Under the pieces are notes generated by a model. That model was not told the origin of the DNA. It searched no databases and saw nothing but the letters and a program-made list of their open reading frames with translations. Source: Frigoribacterium sp. VKM Ac-2836 (GTDB lineage: Bacteria > Actinomycetota > Actinomycetes > Actinomycetales > Microbacteriaceae). Taken from it: a stretch of 64,000 bases of DNA. Made by a program: the position numbers and the translations under genes. Positions 51,943 through 63,641 of the stretch are shown here, in pieces. The stretch lies in assembly GCF_013248995.1 (NCBI RefSeq), contig NZ_JABRPK010000001.1:434001-498000 (forward strand), in the 5' to 3' direction. Every line of letters begins with the position of its first letter. Within the stretch, counting starts at the first letter, position 1.

Positions 51943-52902
51943 ATGTCATGGTTGGTCACCGGCGGTGCCGGGTACATCGGTTCTCATGTCGTCCGCGAGT
52001 TCACGGGGGCGGGCATCGACGCGGTGGTGCTGGACGACCTGTCGTCCGGCTTCGAGCGTTTCGTGCCCGACGACGTGCCCCTCGTCCAGGGCTCGATCCT
52101 CGACCGTGAGCTGATCGAACGGACGATCGACCGACACGGCGTCACGGGCGTCGTCCACGTCGCGGGCTACAAGTACGCGGGTGTCTCGGTGCAGCGTCCG
52201 TTGCACACCTACGACCAGAACGTCACGGGGACCGCTCGCCTTCTCGAGGCCATGTCGAGCCGAGGCGTCGACCGCATCGTCTTCTCCTCGAGCGCGGCCG
52301 TCTACGGCACCCCGCCGACGGAACTCGTCACCGAGGACACTCCCAAGGCCCCGGCGTCGCCCTACGGCGAGAGCAAGTTGATCGGCGAGTGGCTGCTGCG
52401 TGACCAGGCCGTGGCCGAGGGCCTGCGCCACACGAGCCTGCGCTACTTCAACGTCGTGGGCTCGGGGCGACCCGACCTCTGGGACGCGAGTCCGCACAAC
52501 CTCTTCCCGCTCGTGTTCGCAGCGCTGGTCGAGAGACGCGTCCCTCGCATCAACGGGGACGACTACGACACCCCCGACGGCACCTGCGTCCGCGACTACG
52601 TCCACGTCGCCGACCTGGCGGTCTCGCACGTCGCGGCGGCTCGGCGTCTGGATGCGGGCGAGCGGGTCGAGCCCGCCTACAACCTCGGCTCCGGTGGGGG
52701 CGTCTCGGTCGCCGAGATCATGGCCGCGATGCGCGAGGGCACCGGCGTCGACTTCACGCCCGAGATCGCGCCGCGTCGCCCGGGTGACCCCGACCGCATC
52801 GTCGCGGACGGCAGCCTGGCGGCCCGCGACCTCGACTGGAAGATGCGGCACACGCTCCTCGAGATGGTCACGAGCGCCTGGCAGGCCGCCCCCCGGGCCT
52901 GA
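51943..52902 (+). CDS. galE: UDP-glucose 4-epimerase
   Basis: A 319-aa extended SDR that interconverts UDP-glucose and UDP-galactose (or the GlcNAc/GalNAc pair). It has VTGGAGYIGSHVVREF, HVAGYKYAGVSV, the FSSSAAVYG strand, the catalytic Tyr141 and Lys145 in SPYGESK, and the CVRDYVHVADLA motif typical of GalE. It is slightly shorter than E. coli GalE. It would supply galactose for the surface polymer. Confidence 0.92.
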   Translation: MSWLVTGGAGYIGSHVVREFTGAGIDAVVLDDLSSGFERFVPDDVPLVQGSILDRELIERTIDRHGVTGVVHVAGYKYAGVSVQRPLHTYDQNVTGTARLLEAMSSRGVDRIVFSSSAAVYGTPPTELVTEDTPKAPASPYGESKLIGEWLLRDQAVAEGLRHTSLRYFNVVGSGRPDLWDASPHNLFPLVFAALVERRVPRINGDDYDTPDGTCVRDYVHVADLAVSHVAAARRLDAGERVEPAYNLGSGGGVSVAEIMAAMREGTGVDFTPEIAPRRPGDPDRIVADGSLAARDLDWKMRHTLLEMVTSAWQAAPRA

Positions 52903-53008
52903 CGGACGGCTCCATGCGCAAGGTCACCCGTTCTGCGTGAAACGTCCCCCGACACGCCGAGGCTCTCTTGCCCCTGATCGGGGGGTGAAGGGTTTATTGG
53001 CCCTCGAC

Positions 53009-53042
53009 TTGACGGATGGGTAATGACACCGGTGTAATTACC
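53009..53042 (+). promoter_or_regulatory. whiB promoter with 24-bp palindromic operator
   Basis: The -35 TTGACG (53009-53014) and a -10 TGTAAT (53033-53038, 18-bp spacer) form a consensus-like promoter, rare in this window. Over the spacer and -10 lies a near-perfect 24-bp palindrome (53019-53042): left arm GGTAATGACACC, right arm GGTGTAATTACC, with one mismatch per arm. A dimeric regulator bound here would block or tune the promoter. The leader to the GTG at 53088 is about 45 nt. Confidence 0.6.
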
Positions 53043-53087
53043 TTGTCGCGTACATTCACGGGCGATCGACACGAGGGGAGATGCGCT

Positions 53088-53423
53088 GTGGGCATCCACG
53101 AGAACCGCGCCGGCGTCCCGGACGACTGGCACGTCGACCCGATCCAGCTGGGCGTCCCCGGCGTGGGGTCGTCAGCGTCCCGCACGGCCGTCGCCGACGA
53201 CGAGAACCAACTGGCCTGGCAGGCGGACTCGCTCTGCGCCCAGACCGACCCCGAGGCGTTCTTCCCCGAGAAGGGCGGCTCCACCCGGGACGCCAAGAAG
53301 ATCTGCGCCTCCTGCGACGTCCGGGCACAGTGCCTCGAGTACGCCCTGCAGAACGACGAGCGCTTCGGCATCTGGGGCGGACTGTCCGAGCGCGAGCGTC
53401 GCAAGCTCCGCAAGCGGGCCTGA
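53088..53423 (+). CDS. whiB2: WhiB-family Fe-S transcription factor (WhiB2/WhmD type)
   Basis: A 111-aa Wbl protein. Four cysteines (Cys50, Cys73, Cys76, Cys82; C-x22-C-x2-C-x5-C) bind a [4Fe-4S] cluster. The turn GIWGG (94-98) and basic tail RERRKLRKRA contact sigma factor and DNA. The DPEAFFPEKGGSTRDAK stretch matches WhiB2/WhmD (Streptomyces WhiB), which controls septation. The GTG at 53088 has AGGGGAG 7 nt upstream; the frame reaches an ATG at 53016 inside the operator region, which is rejected. In mycobacteria whiB2 is also near manA/manB. Confidence 0.92.
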   Translation: MGIHENRAGVPDDWHVDPIQLGVPGVGSSASRTAVADDENQLAWQADSLCAQTDPEAFFPEKGGSTRDAKKICASCDVRAQCLEYALQNDERFGIWGGLSERERRKLRKRA

Positions 53424-53521
53424 CCCGCGCCTCCTCGGCTTTCGACGGCATCGACCCCCCTCCGGGTCGGTGCCGTTCCGTCGTCAGGGGCGGAGGCAGG
53501 GGCCACGAGGAGGCGCGGGTC
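53422..53521. repeat. Inverted pair of a 16-bp repeat framing a hairpin
   Basis: GACCCGCGCCTCCTCG at 53422-53437 is repeated as its exact reverse complement at 53506-53521, enclosing the whiB terminator. Further copies occur at 58319-58334 (16 bp, same orientation as 53506) and 46629-46642 (14 bp). The left copy starts inside the whiB stop codon. This looks like a REP/MITE-like intergenic element. Confidence 0.5.
53445..53476. terminator. Intrinsic terminator of whiB
   Basis: A 13-bp stem (53445-53457 with 53464-53476, one T-G wobble) and a 6-nt CCCTCC loop lie just after the whiB stop. Confidence 0.7.
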
Positions 53522-53577
53522 GTCGGGTCTCGCTCGTCACCTCGGCGCGCCGAGCCGGTGGCCACGCCGGTGCGATC

Positions 53578-53583
53578 TAGGCT
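53578..53583 (+). promoter_or_regulatory. -10 box TAGGCT of the giant glycosyltransferase gene
   Basis: TAGGCT ends 9 nt before the ATG at 53593, so only about 3 untranslated bases are expected. Confidence 0.5.
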
Positions 53584-53592
53584 TCACGAGTC

Positions 53593-57832
<4,240 letters not shown>

Positions 57833-57849
57833 CGGTCCACCGGCACCGA

Positions 57850-58299
57850 TCAGCCGTCGCGCCAGCGATCCGGCGCGAGTTCCCAGGGGTCTTTGCCGAG
57901 CAGGTCGGCCACGGCGCGGAACACGTAACCCTCGACGAGCACGCGGTGGTTCCATTCGTCCTCGGCGGCACCCCGTCGGTCGTGCGACGGTGCGAGCCGT
58001 TCGATGGGCAGGCGGTACAGGACGACCCGGCCGGCGGCACGGTCGACGCTCCAGCGCTCGACGCGGGTACGGTCCGGTTCGGCGGGCAGGCCGGCGACCT
58101 CGAACGACGTGTCGGCCAGTTCGTCGGGCCACGCCTCGCGAAGGTAGTCGGCGGTCGCGGCGACGATGTCGTCGAAGAGGTCGACACGCGTGCGCAAGAA
58201 GGGCAGGTGGGGGCCCGCGGCGGACGACCGCAACCCACGCCCGTGGCGGTCGCGCCGACGCGACCGGTCGGTGACTCGTGCGCGGCGGGCCCTGCTCAT
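57850..58299 (-). CDS. Zincin-like (PF06262-type) protein lacking HExxH
   Basis: A 149-aa protein of the actinobacterial group next to whiB2 and DUF3499 genes (Rv3259 neighbourhood). An Arg-rich N-terminus (about 1-35) precedes the FDDIVAATADYL start typical of the metallopeptidase family, SFEVAGLP and the strand RVVLYRLPIE. Where HExxH is expected, the sequence is VEGYV (122-126) before FRAVADLLG, so zinc catalysis is unlikely. The ATG at 58299 follows TACGAT by exactly 6 nt. It is convergent with DUF5719 across 17 bp and divergent from DUF3499. Confidence 0.65.
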   Translation of the reverse strand: MSRARRARVTDRSRRRDRHGRGLRSSAAGPHLPFLRTRVDLFDDIVAATADYLREAWPDELADTSFEVAGLPAEPDRTRVERWSVDRAAGRVVLYRLPIERLAPSHDRRGAAEDEWNHRVLVEGYVFRAVADLLGKDPWELAPDRWRDG

Positions 58300-58305
58300 C
58301 CGTCC

Positions 58306-58311
58306 ATCGTA
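58306..58311 (-). promoter_or_regulatory. -10 box TACGAT of the zincin-like gene
   Basis: TACGAT on the minus strand, 6 nt (GGACGG), then the ATG at 58299: identical hexamer and spacing to the lipoprotein promoter at 14800. Confidence 0.5.
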
Positions 58312-58318
58312 GGCCTGC

Positions 58319-58334
58319 CGAGGAGGCGCGGGTC
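58319..58334 (-). repeat. Copy of the 16-bp interspersed repeat
   Basis: CGAGGAGGCGCGGGTC here is identical to 53506-53521. It lies between the divergent -10 boxes of the zincin-like and DUF3499 genes. Confidence 0.5.
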
Positions 58335-58355
58335 GGCCCTCGGGGGACCTCGCGA

Positions 58356-58361
58356 TAGTCT
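58356..58361 (+). promoter_or_regulatory. -10 box TAGTCT of the DUF3499 gene
   Basis: TAGTCT ends 9 nt before the ATG at 58371, predicting a 3-nt leader at most. Confidence 0.45.
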
Positions 58362-58370
58362 GTCCGGCAG

Positions 58371-58583
58371 ATGAACGGTCGCCCCTGCAGCAAGGTGACG
58401 TGCCACGACGAGGCCGTCGCCACGCTGACGTACGTGTACGCCGACTCGATGGTCGTGGTCGGGCCGCTGAGCGACCGGGTCGAGCCCCACGGCTACGACC
58501 TCTGCGCCCGCCACGCGGGCTCGTTGTCGGTGCCTCAGGGCTGGCAGGTCCTGCGCCGGGTAGTTTTAGGCCATGACCTCTGA
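58371..58583 (+). CDS. DUF3499 family small protein
   Basis: A 70-aa protein of the Rv3258c family. It has the N-terminal CSKVTC pair and a late LCARHA with Cys and His, together a possible zinc-ribbon, and the conserved core ATLTYVYADSMVVVGPL. The function is unknown. Placement between the zincin-like gene and manB is the same as in mycobacteria. Its 3' end overlaps the manB start by 11 bp in another frame, and the manB -10 box lies inside it. Confidence 0.82.
   Translation: MNGRPCSKVTCHDEAVATLTYVYADSMVVVGPLSDRVEPHGYDLCARHAGSLSVPQGWQVLRRVVLGHDL
58561..58566 (+). promoter_or_regulatory. -10 box TAGTTT of manB, inside DUF3499
   Basis: TAGTTT, 6 nt (TAGGCC), then the ATG at 58573. The promoter lies within the last codons of DUF3499, so manB can be transcribed independently as a leaderless message. 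Confidence 0.55.
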
Positions 58584-59994
58584 GAACACCCCCGTCGACC
58601 TGACCGCCTTCGTCAAGACGTACGACGTCCGCGGGCTGGTCGGCAGCCAGCTCACCGACGAGGTGGTCGAGGCGTTCGGCGCGGCCTTCGCGGACGAGAT
58701 CGACGGTGCGGGCCGCGATCTCGTCGTCGGCCACGACATGCGTGACTCCTCGCCGGCCTTCGCCGACGCCTTCGCCCGGGGAGCCCGCGCCCGGGGTGCG
58801 AACGTCGTCGCTCTCGGGCTGTGCTCGACCGACGAGTCGTACTTCGCCTCGGGCTCGCTGGACGCCCCGGCGGCCATGTTCACCGCGAGCCACAACCCGG
58901 CCACCTACAACGGCATCAAGATGAGCCGGGCCGGTGCCCAGGGCATCAGCCTCGACACCGGGCTGTCCTCGATCCGAGACCGCGCCTCCTCGTTCCTGGC
59001 CGACGGTATCGAGGCCGTCGACGAGCCCGGCGCCCTGCGCGAGCACGACGTGCTGCCCGACTACGCGGCCTACCTGCGCGGTCTCGTCGACCTGTCCGGC
59101 ATCCGGCCGATCACGGTGGTGGTCGACGCGGGCAACGGCATGGGCGGGCTCACCGTCCCGGCGGTGCTGGGCGAGGCCGCGGGTCTGTCGAAGCTGCCCA
59201 TCGAGATCATCCCGTTGTACTTCGAGCTCGACGGCACCTTCCCCAACCACGAGGCCAACCCCCTCGACCCGGCCAACCTCGTCGACCTGCAGAAGGCCGT
59301 CCTCGAGCACAAGGCCGACCTGGGCCTCGCGTTCGACGGCGACGCCGACCGCTGCTTCGTGGTCGACGAGAAGGGCGACGCCGTCACCCCGTCGGCCGTG
59401 GCCGCGATCGTGGCCGTCCGCGAGATCGCCCGCGTCCGTGCCGCCGAGCCCGACGCCGAGATCTCGGTGATCCACAACCTGATCACCTCGCGTGCCGTCC
59501 CCGAGGCCATCGAGACGGCCGGCGCGACGCCCGTGCGCACGCGCGTCGGCCACTCGCTCATCAAGGACGAGATGCGGGTCACCGGTGCGATCTTCGGCGG
59601 CGAGCACTCGGCCCACTACTACTTCCGCGATTTCTGGAGCGCCGACAACGGCATGCTGGCGGCGATGCACGTCCTGGCCGAGTTCGGAGCGCAGTCCGAG
59701 CCCCTCTCGGTCCTGACGGACCGCTACACGCCGTACGCGGCGAGCGGTGAGATCAACTCGACGGTCACCGACGTGCCGGCGGCGTACGCGCGCATCGTCG
59801 AGGCCTACGCCGGCGTCGGCGACTTCGACGAGCTCGACGGACTCACGGTGAAGGGCTCGTCCGACGACGGGTTCTGGTGGTTCAACGTCCGGCCCTCGAA
59901 CACCGAACCGTTGCTGCGTCTGAACGCCGAGGCGGCCACGCCCGGTGGCATGGAGCGCGTCCGTGACGACGTCCTCGGTCTGATCCGCGGCTGA
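58573..59994 (+). CDS. manB: Phosphomannomutase/phosphoglucomutase
   Basis: A 473-aa alpha-D-phosphohexomutase that converts mannose-6-P to mannose-1-P for GDP-mannose. It has KTYDVRGLVG, the phosphoserine Ser106 in FTASHNPA, the Mg-binding FDGDADRC (254-261), the sugar loop GGEHSAHYYFRDF and the phosphate site RPSNTEPLLRLN. The length is typical of ManB/PMM-PGM and differs from the PgcA-like mutase at 254-1966. With manA it forms the mannose branch that feeds Ppm1. Confidence 0.94.
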   Translation: MTSENTPVDLTAFVKTYDVRGLVGSQLTDEVVEAFGAAFADEIDGAGRDLVVGHDMRDSSPAFADAFARGARARGANVVALGLCSTDESYFASGSLDAPAAMFTASHNPATYNGIKMSRAGAQGISLDTGLSSIRDRASSFLADGIEAVDEPGALREHDVLPDYAAYLRGLVDLSGIRPITVVVDAGNGMGGLTVPAVLGEAAGLSKLPIEIIPLYFELDGTFPNHEANPLDPANLVDLQKAVLEHKADLGLAFDGDADRCFVVDEKGDAVTPSAVAAIVAVREIARVRAAEPDAEISVIHNLITSRAVPEAIETAGATPVRTRVGHSLIKDEMRVTGAIFGGEHSAHYYFRDFWSADNGMLAAMHVLAEFGAQSEPLSVLTDRYTPYAASGEINSTVTDVPAAYARIVEAYAGVGDFDELDGLTVKGSSDDGFWWFNVRPSNTEPLLRLNAEAATPGGMERVRDDVLGLIRG

Positions 59995-60022
59995 ACGTCC
60001 GGCGAGACGGTGGTCTGCTCGT

Positions 60023-60041
60023 TACCCCCTGGGGGTATCCT
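60023..60041 (+). promoter_or_regulatory. CsoR operator overlapping the csoR -10 box
   Basis: The operator TACCCCCTGGGGGTA (60023-60037) has perfect 7-bp arms around a central T and matches the known copper-repressor site. It overlaps TATCCT (60036-60041), the probable -10. CsoR would repress itself here and release on Cu(I). Confidence 0.85.
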
Positions 60042-60074
60042 GACCGAACGGGACGACACAGGCAGGAGGCGCGA

Positions 60075-60389
60075 GTGGCGAACCAGCGGGAACAGCCGGT
60101 GACGCCGCAGGTCGGCTACAGCGGCGACAAGGCGCAGATCGTCAAGCGACTGCGCCGGGCCGAGGGGCAGGTCCGGGGCATCCAGCGCATGGTCGAGGAC
60201 GACACGTACTGCATCGATGTGTTGACCCAGGTCAGCGCGGCGACCCGGGCCCTCGAGACCGTGGCTCTCCAACTGCTCGAGGACCACCTGGCGCATTGCG
60301 TGGCCCAGGCCGCACGCGAGGGCGGCGACGTCGCGGACGCCAAGGTGCGCGAGGCCTCCGCCGCGATCGCGAGACTCATCCGGTCGTGA
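60075..60389 (+). CDS. csoR: CsoR-family copper-sensing repressor
   Basis: A 104-aa all-helical DUF156 repressor. The Cu(I) ligands Cys46, His71 and Cys75 (the C-H-C set of true CsoR) are all present in DDTYCIDVL and EDHLAHCVAQA. RRAEGQVRGIQRMV is the DNA-contact helix. The GTG at 60075 follows GGAGG with about 6 nt spacing. The matching operator is in its own promoter. No copper ATPase, chaperone or other copper gene lies within the window. Confidence 0.92.
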   Translation: MANQREQPVTPQVGYSGDKAQIVKRLRRAEGQVRGIQRMVEDDTYCIDVLTQVSAATRALETVALQLLEDHLAHCVAQAAREGGDVADAKVREASAAIARLIRS

Positions 60390-60431
60390 CGTGCCCTCGG
60401 AGGCGTCCGGACTCGTCGGTGTCGACGAGGA

Positions 60432-61316
60432 TCAGCGCCGAGGAAACCCCGGCACCGTCTCGGTGAGGGCCGGGGTGAGGCGATCGAGCAAGGCGGATTC
60501 GCGAGCCAGCGCGGCGGCCTCGCGCTGACGACGCAGGGCGGAGATCCCGGCCAGGAGGAACTCGGGTTCGCCGGACGGTACCGGCGAGACGTACGGTGCC
60601 GCCTCGGCCGCCAACTCGTCGGCGACCCGTCGGCGACTGGCAGGGGAGAGCTGAGGCGCTTGTCGCAGGAACGACGCGATGCGACGGGCCAAGCCGTCGG
60701 GTAGGCGCGCGACGTCGGCGACCTCGGCCCATCCCCGCAGGTGTTCCGGTACGCCGTAGATCACGTGCGTGGCCCTCGGAACGCGCTCGTTGCGACTGTA
60801 GGTTCCGGCCATGAGGTCGCCGAGGCGGCGAGACGACCCGTTCAACAGGGCGACGACGACGGCCAGGCCGCCACTCGTGAAGACGATCTCGAGGAGTCCC
60901 ACCAGAGCGCGGGTGAGGGCGTGACGCAAGCCGATCGCCCCTCCGTCGGTGCGGACGACGCGGGCACCGACGGCGAGCTTGCCCAGGGATCGACCATGAC
61001 TCGCCGTCTCGACCACCGTCGGCACGACGATGAAGCAGATCGCGATCGACGCGACCAGGAACGCCTGCGACAGGGCGTCGTCGAGCACCCCGCCCTCGTT
61101 CAACAGCGAGACCAGCAGCAGGGCACCGATCAGCAGCAGTGTGTAGGCCAGGTAGTCGATCAGCACACCGGCTGCTCGGAGCACGAAGCTCGTCGGCCGG
61201 AGGTCGAGGGCCACGGCCTCGCCCGTGACGAGCTCGTCACCGCCGGCCGTGAAGGCCTCGACCGGGTCGGGGCGCAACACCACCGGGGAGGCGCCTCGTG
61301 CCTTCGTGCGGGACAT
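60432..61316 (-). CDS. RDD-family membrane protein
   Basis: A 294-aa protein with an RDD domain (about residues 38-175). It has a first helix LRAAGVLIDYLAYTLLLIGALL with the Arg and Asp of the family, two further helices, GRSLGKLAVGARVVR and SSRRLGDLMAGT. A C-terminal cytoplasmic region of about 110 residues is Ala/Arg-rich and helical. The function is unknown; RDD genes often sit beside SpoIIM-like, DUF58 and MoxR genes, as here. It is divergent from the SpoIIM-like gene across 18 bp. Confidence 0.88.
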   Translation of the reverse strand: MSRTKARGASPVVLRPDPVEAFTAGGDELVTGEAVALDLRPTSFVLRAAGVLIDYLAYTLLLIGALLLVSLLNEGGVLDDALSQAFLVASIAICFIVVPTVVETASHGRSLGKLAVGARVVRTDGGAIGLRHALTRALVGLLEIVFTSGGLAVVVALLNGSSRRLGDLMAGTYSRNERVPRATHVIYGVPEHLRGWAEVADVARLPDGLARRIASFLRQAPQLSPASRRRVADELAAEAAPYVSPVPSGEPEFLLAGISALRRQREAAALARESALLDRLTPALTETVPGFPRR

Positions 61317-61319
61317 GCC

Positions 61320-61325
61320 TAGTAT
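61320..61325 (+). promoter_or_regulatory. -10 box TAGTAT of the SpoIIM-like gene
   Basis: TAGTAT ends 9 nt before the ATG at 61335. The 18-bp gap also holds an imperfect minus-strand -10 (TAGATA, 6 nt before the RDD start), so two divergent -10 boxes overlap. Confidence 0.4.
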
Positions 61326-61334
61326 CTAAGCAGA

Positions 61335-62330
61335 ATGGACATCGACGCCTACGCCGCCGCCCACGGTCACGACTGGGCCGAGCTCGACCGCCTCGCCCGA
61401 CGGAGGCGCCTCAGCGGTCCAGAAGCCGACGAACTCGTGAGCCTGTACCAGTCCGGGGCCGGACAGCTGTCGGCGCTCAAGACCGCGACCGGCGAGTCCG
61501 TGGCGGCCGACCGGCTGTCGATGTCCCTGTCGCGGGCCCGCCTCCGGTTCACGGGGGCCGGCCGCAACCTGTTCAGCCAGCTGCCCACCTTCTTCGTCGC
61601 GCAGTTGCCGGCCGCGCTCTACCGGGTGCGTCGGCTGTCGCTCGTCCTGACGCTCGTCACGATCGTCGTCGCGGCGGTGTTCGCCACGTGGGCGGCAGGC
61701 ACGCCGGCTCTGCTGGCCTCGTTCGGCAGCGAAGAGTTCCGCCGTCAGTTCGCCGAACAGGACTTCGTCAACTACTACTCGGAGAGCGCGTCGACCTCGT
61801 TCACCGGTCAGGTGTGGACGAACAACGCCTACATCGCGGCCCAGTGCGTGGCCTTCGGCATCACCGGTGTCTGGGTGCCCTACGCGATCCTGAGCAACGC
61901 CATGAACGTCGGCATCTCGGCCGGGTTGATGGCCGACCAGGGGAGGCTCGACCAGTTCTTCCTGTACATCGCGCCGCACGGTCAACTCGAGCTCTACAGC
62001 ATCTTCGTCGCGGGGGCGGCCGGGCTGATGATCTTCTGGTCGTGGGTGGCGCCCGGGGCCCGGACCCGGGCCCAGGCCTTGGCGCAGGACGGACGCGCGC
62101 TCGTGACCATCGCCGTCGGTTTGATGCTCTCGTTGCTCGTCTCGGGCGTCATCGAGGGGTTCGTCACCCGGCAGGCCTGGCCGTGGCCCGTCAAGATCGG
62201 CATCGGCACCGTGGCTCTGCTCGGGTTCCTCGCGTACCAGTGGCTGCTGGGTGGGCGTGCCCATCGGGCGGGGCAGACCGGTGACCTCGACGAGTTCGAG
62301 GCAGGGGCGACGCAGCTGGTCGCCGACTGA
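61335..62330 (+). CDS. Stage II sporulation protein M-like (DUF95) membrane protein
   Basis: A 331-aa membrane protein. An N-terminal helical region (1-80) precedes about five membrane segments (100-300) with the family core NNAYIAAQCVAFGITGVWVPYAILSNAMNVGI and YIAPHGQLELYSIFVAGAAGL. Related to SpoIIM, which anchors septal wall hydrolases in Bacillus, but present in many non-sporulating actinobacteria beside DUF58/MoxR. The role here is unknown. It is convergent with DUF58 across 16 bp. Confidence 0.88.
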   Translation: MDIDAYAAAHGHDWAELDRLARRRRLSGPEADELVSLYQSGAGQLSALKTATGESVAADRLSMSLSRARLRFTGAGRNLFSQLPTFFVAQLPAALYRVRRLSLVLTLVTIVVAAVFATWAAGTPALLASFGSEEFRRQFAEQDFVNYYSESASTSFTGQVWTNNAYIAAQCVAFGITGVWVPYAILSNAMNVGISAGLMADQGRLDQFFLYIAPHGQLELYSIFVAGAAGLMIFWSWVAPGARTRAQALAQDGRALVTIAVGLMLSLLVSGVIEGFVTRQAWPWPVKIGIGTVALLGFLAYQWLLGGRAHRAGQTGDLDEFEAGATQLVAD

Positions 62331-62346
62331 ACGCCCCGCGCCTCCG

Positions 62347-63639
62347 TCAGAGGCGGCCCGCCGCCTTGAGGACGAGGTAGCGGTCGGCGAGTGCCGGGGG
62401 CAGGTCGGCCGGCGCGCCCGTCACCACGTCCGCCCCGACCTGACGAAGGGCGGCGGCGACACGGCCCCGGTCGAGACGGGCCCGTTCGGCCGCCGCCGCC
62501 CGGTAGACCTCGTCGCGCGTGCCGCGTCGCAGGACCGTCTCGTCGAGGGCCGGATCGGTGACCGACGCCACGACCACCACGTGCCGTCGCGTGAGCTGGG
62601 GGATCGCGGCGAGCAGCGACCGGGAGGCACCGGGACTGTCGACCGTCGTCGCGAGCACGACCAGTGCCCGTCGTGACGTGACCGAGCGGACCAGGGCGGG
62701 CACGGCTGCCCAGTCGGTCTCGACGAGCTCCGGTTCGACGGGAGCCATCGTCTCGACCATCGACGAGAGCAGGGCTGGTCCGGTGGCACCCTGGACGCGA
62801 CCCCGGACGCGACGGTCGAAGAGGACGACGTCGACCCGGTCGCCCGCTCTCGAGGCCAACGCCCCGAGCAACAGGGTCGACTCGAAGGCCGTGTCGAGTC
62901 GGGGCTCGTCGTCGATACGCGCCGCCGAGGTGCGCCCGGTGTCGACCACGACGACCACCCGACGGTCTCGTTCCGGTCGCCAGGTGCGCACGACGAGGTC
63001 GTCGCGGCGTGCGGTCGCACGCCAGTCGATGGAACGCACGTCGTCGCCCCGGACGTAGTCGCGGAGGCTGTCGAACTCGGTGCCCTGACCACGGATCATC
63101 ACGCTCGTCCGTCCGTCGAGCTCGCGCAGCCGGGCGAGACGGGAGGGCAGGTGTTTCCGCGAGGAGAACCGAGGCAGCACGCGCACGGCGCCGGGCAGGT
63201 CGTGCGTCGCCTGACGCCCGGCGAGCCTCAACGGGCCGATGGTGCGGACGGTCACCCCGCCGGCGCGGCGTTCGCCCCGGCGGAAGGGGGTGAGCGTCAC
63301 GGTGAGGGTCGCGGCCCCTCCCGGTCGCAGCGACAGTCGGCGTCGCGTCGCTTCGGCACCGGCGGACGGCTGCCACGCGTCGCGCACCAGTCCCCGGAGC
63401 ATGCGTCGTCCGTCGTTGATCACGGTGAGCCGGGCGGGCGCGCTCTCGCCGAGACGGATGGCTCCGGGCACCTCGCGCCGCAGCGTGAGCGAGCGAGGCG
63501 ACGCCGCGAGGGTCACGTCGACCACGGTCAGCACGGTGACGACACCGAGCCAGGCCAGGATCGACCACCCGCTGCCGGTCACGACGACGGGCACGACGCC
63601 GAGGGCGACGAGCGCCACGAACCACCCGGTGATCGCCAT
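62347..63639 (-). CDS. DUF58 domain protein
   Basis: A 430-aa protein. Two N-terminal helices (about 5-45) precede a beta domain and the DUF58/von Willebrand-like region with EFDSLRDYVRGDDVRSIDWRATAR and VVVVDTGRTSA (a MIDAS-like strand). DUF58 proteins work with MoxR AAA+ ATPases, possibly as metal-binding assembly factors. The moxR gene ends 2 bp upstream (stop at 63642-63644). The ATG at 63639 is chosen; the open frame to 63810 lies in moxR. Confidence 0.88.
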   Translation of the reverse strand: MAITGWFVALVALGVVPVVVTGSGWSILAWLGVVTVLTVVDVTLAASPRSLTLRREVPGAIRLGESAPARLTVINDGRRMLRGLVRDAWQPSAGAEATRRRLSLRPGGAATLTVTLTPFRRGERRAGGVTVRTIGPLRLAGRQATHDLPGAVRVLPRFSSRKHLPSRLARLRELDGRTSVMIRGQGTEFDSLRDYVRGDDVRSIDWRATARRDDLVVRTWRPERDRRVVVVVDTGRTSAARIDDEPRLDTAFESTLLLGALASRAGDRVDVVLFDRRVRGRVQGATGPALLSSMVETMAPVEPELVETDWAAVPALVRSVTSRRALVVLATTVDSPGASRSLLAAIPQLTRRHVVVVASVTDPALDETVLRRGTRDEVYRAAAAERARLDRGRVAAALRQVGADVVTGAPADLPPALADRYLVLKAAGRL

Positions 63640-63641
63640 GG

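Noticed and set aside
53019-53042. Palindrome called as a definite BldD site
   Set aside because: The spacing between TNAC and GTNA-like halves is one base too long; only a loose likeness remains.
53016-53087. Upstream ATG start for the WhiB protein
   Set aside because: It lies inside the -35/-10 region and operator; the GTG at 53088 has a good ribosome site.
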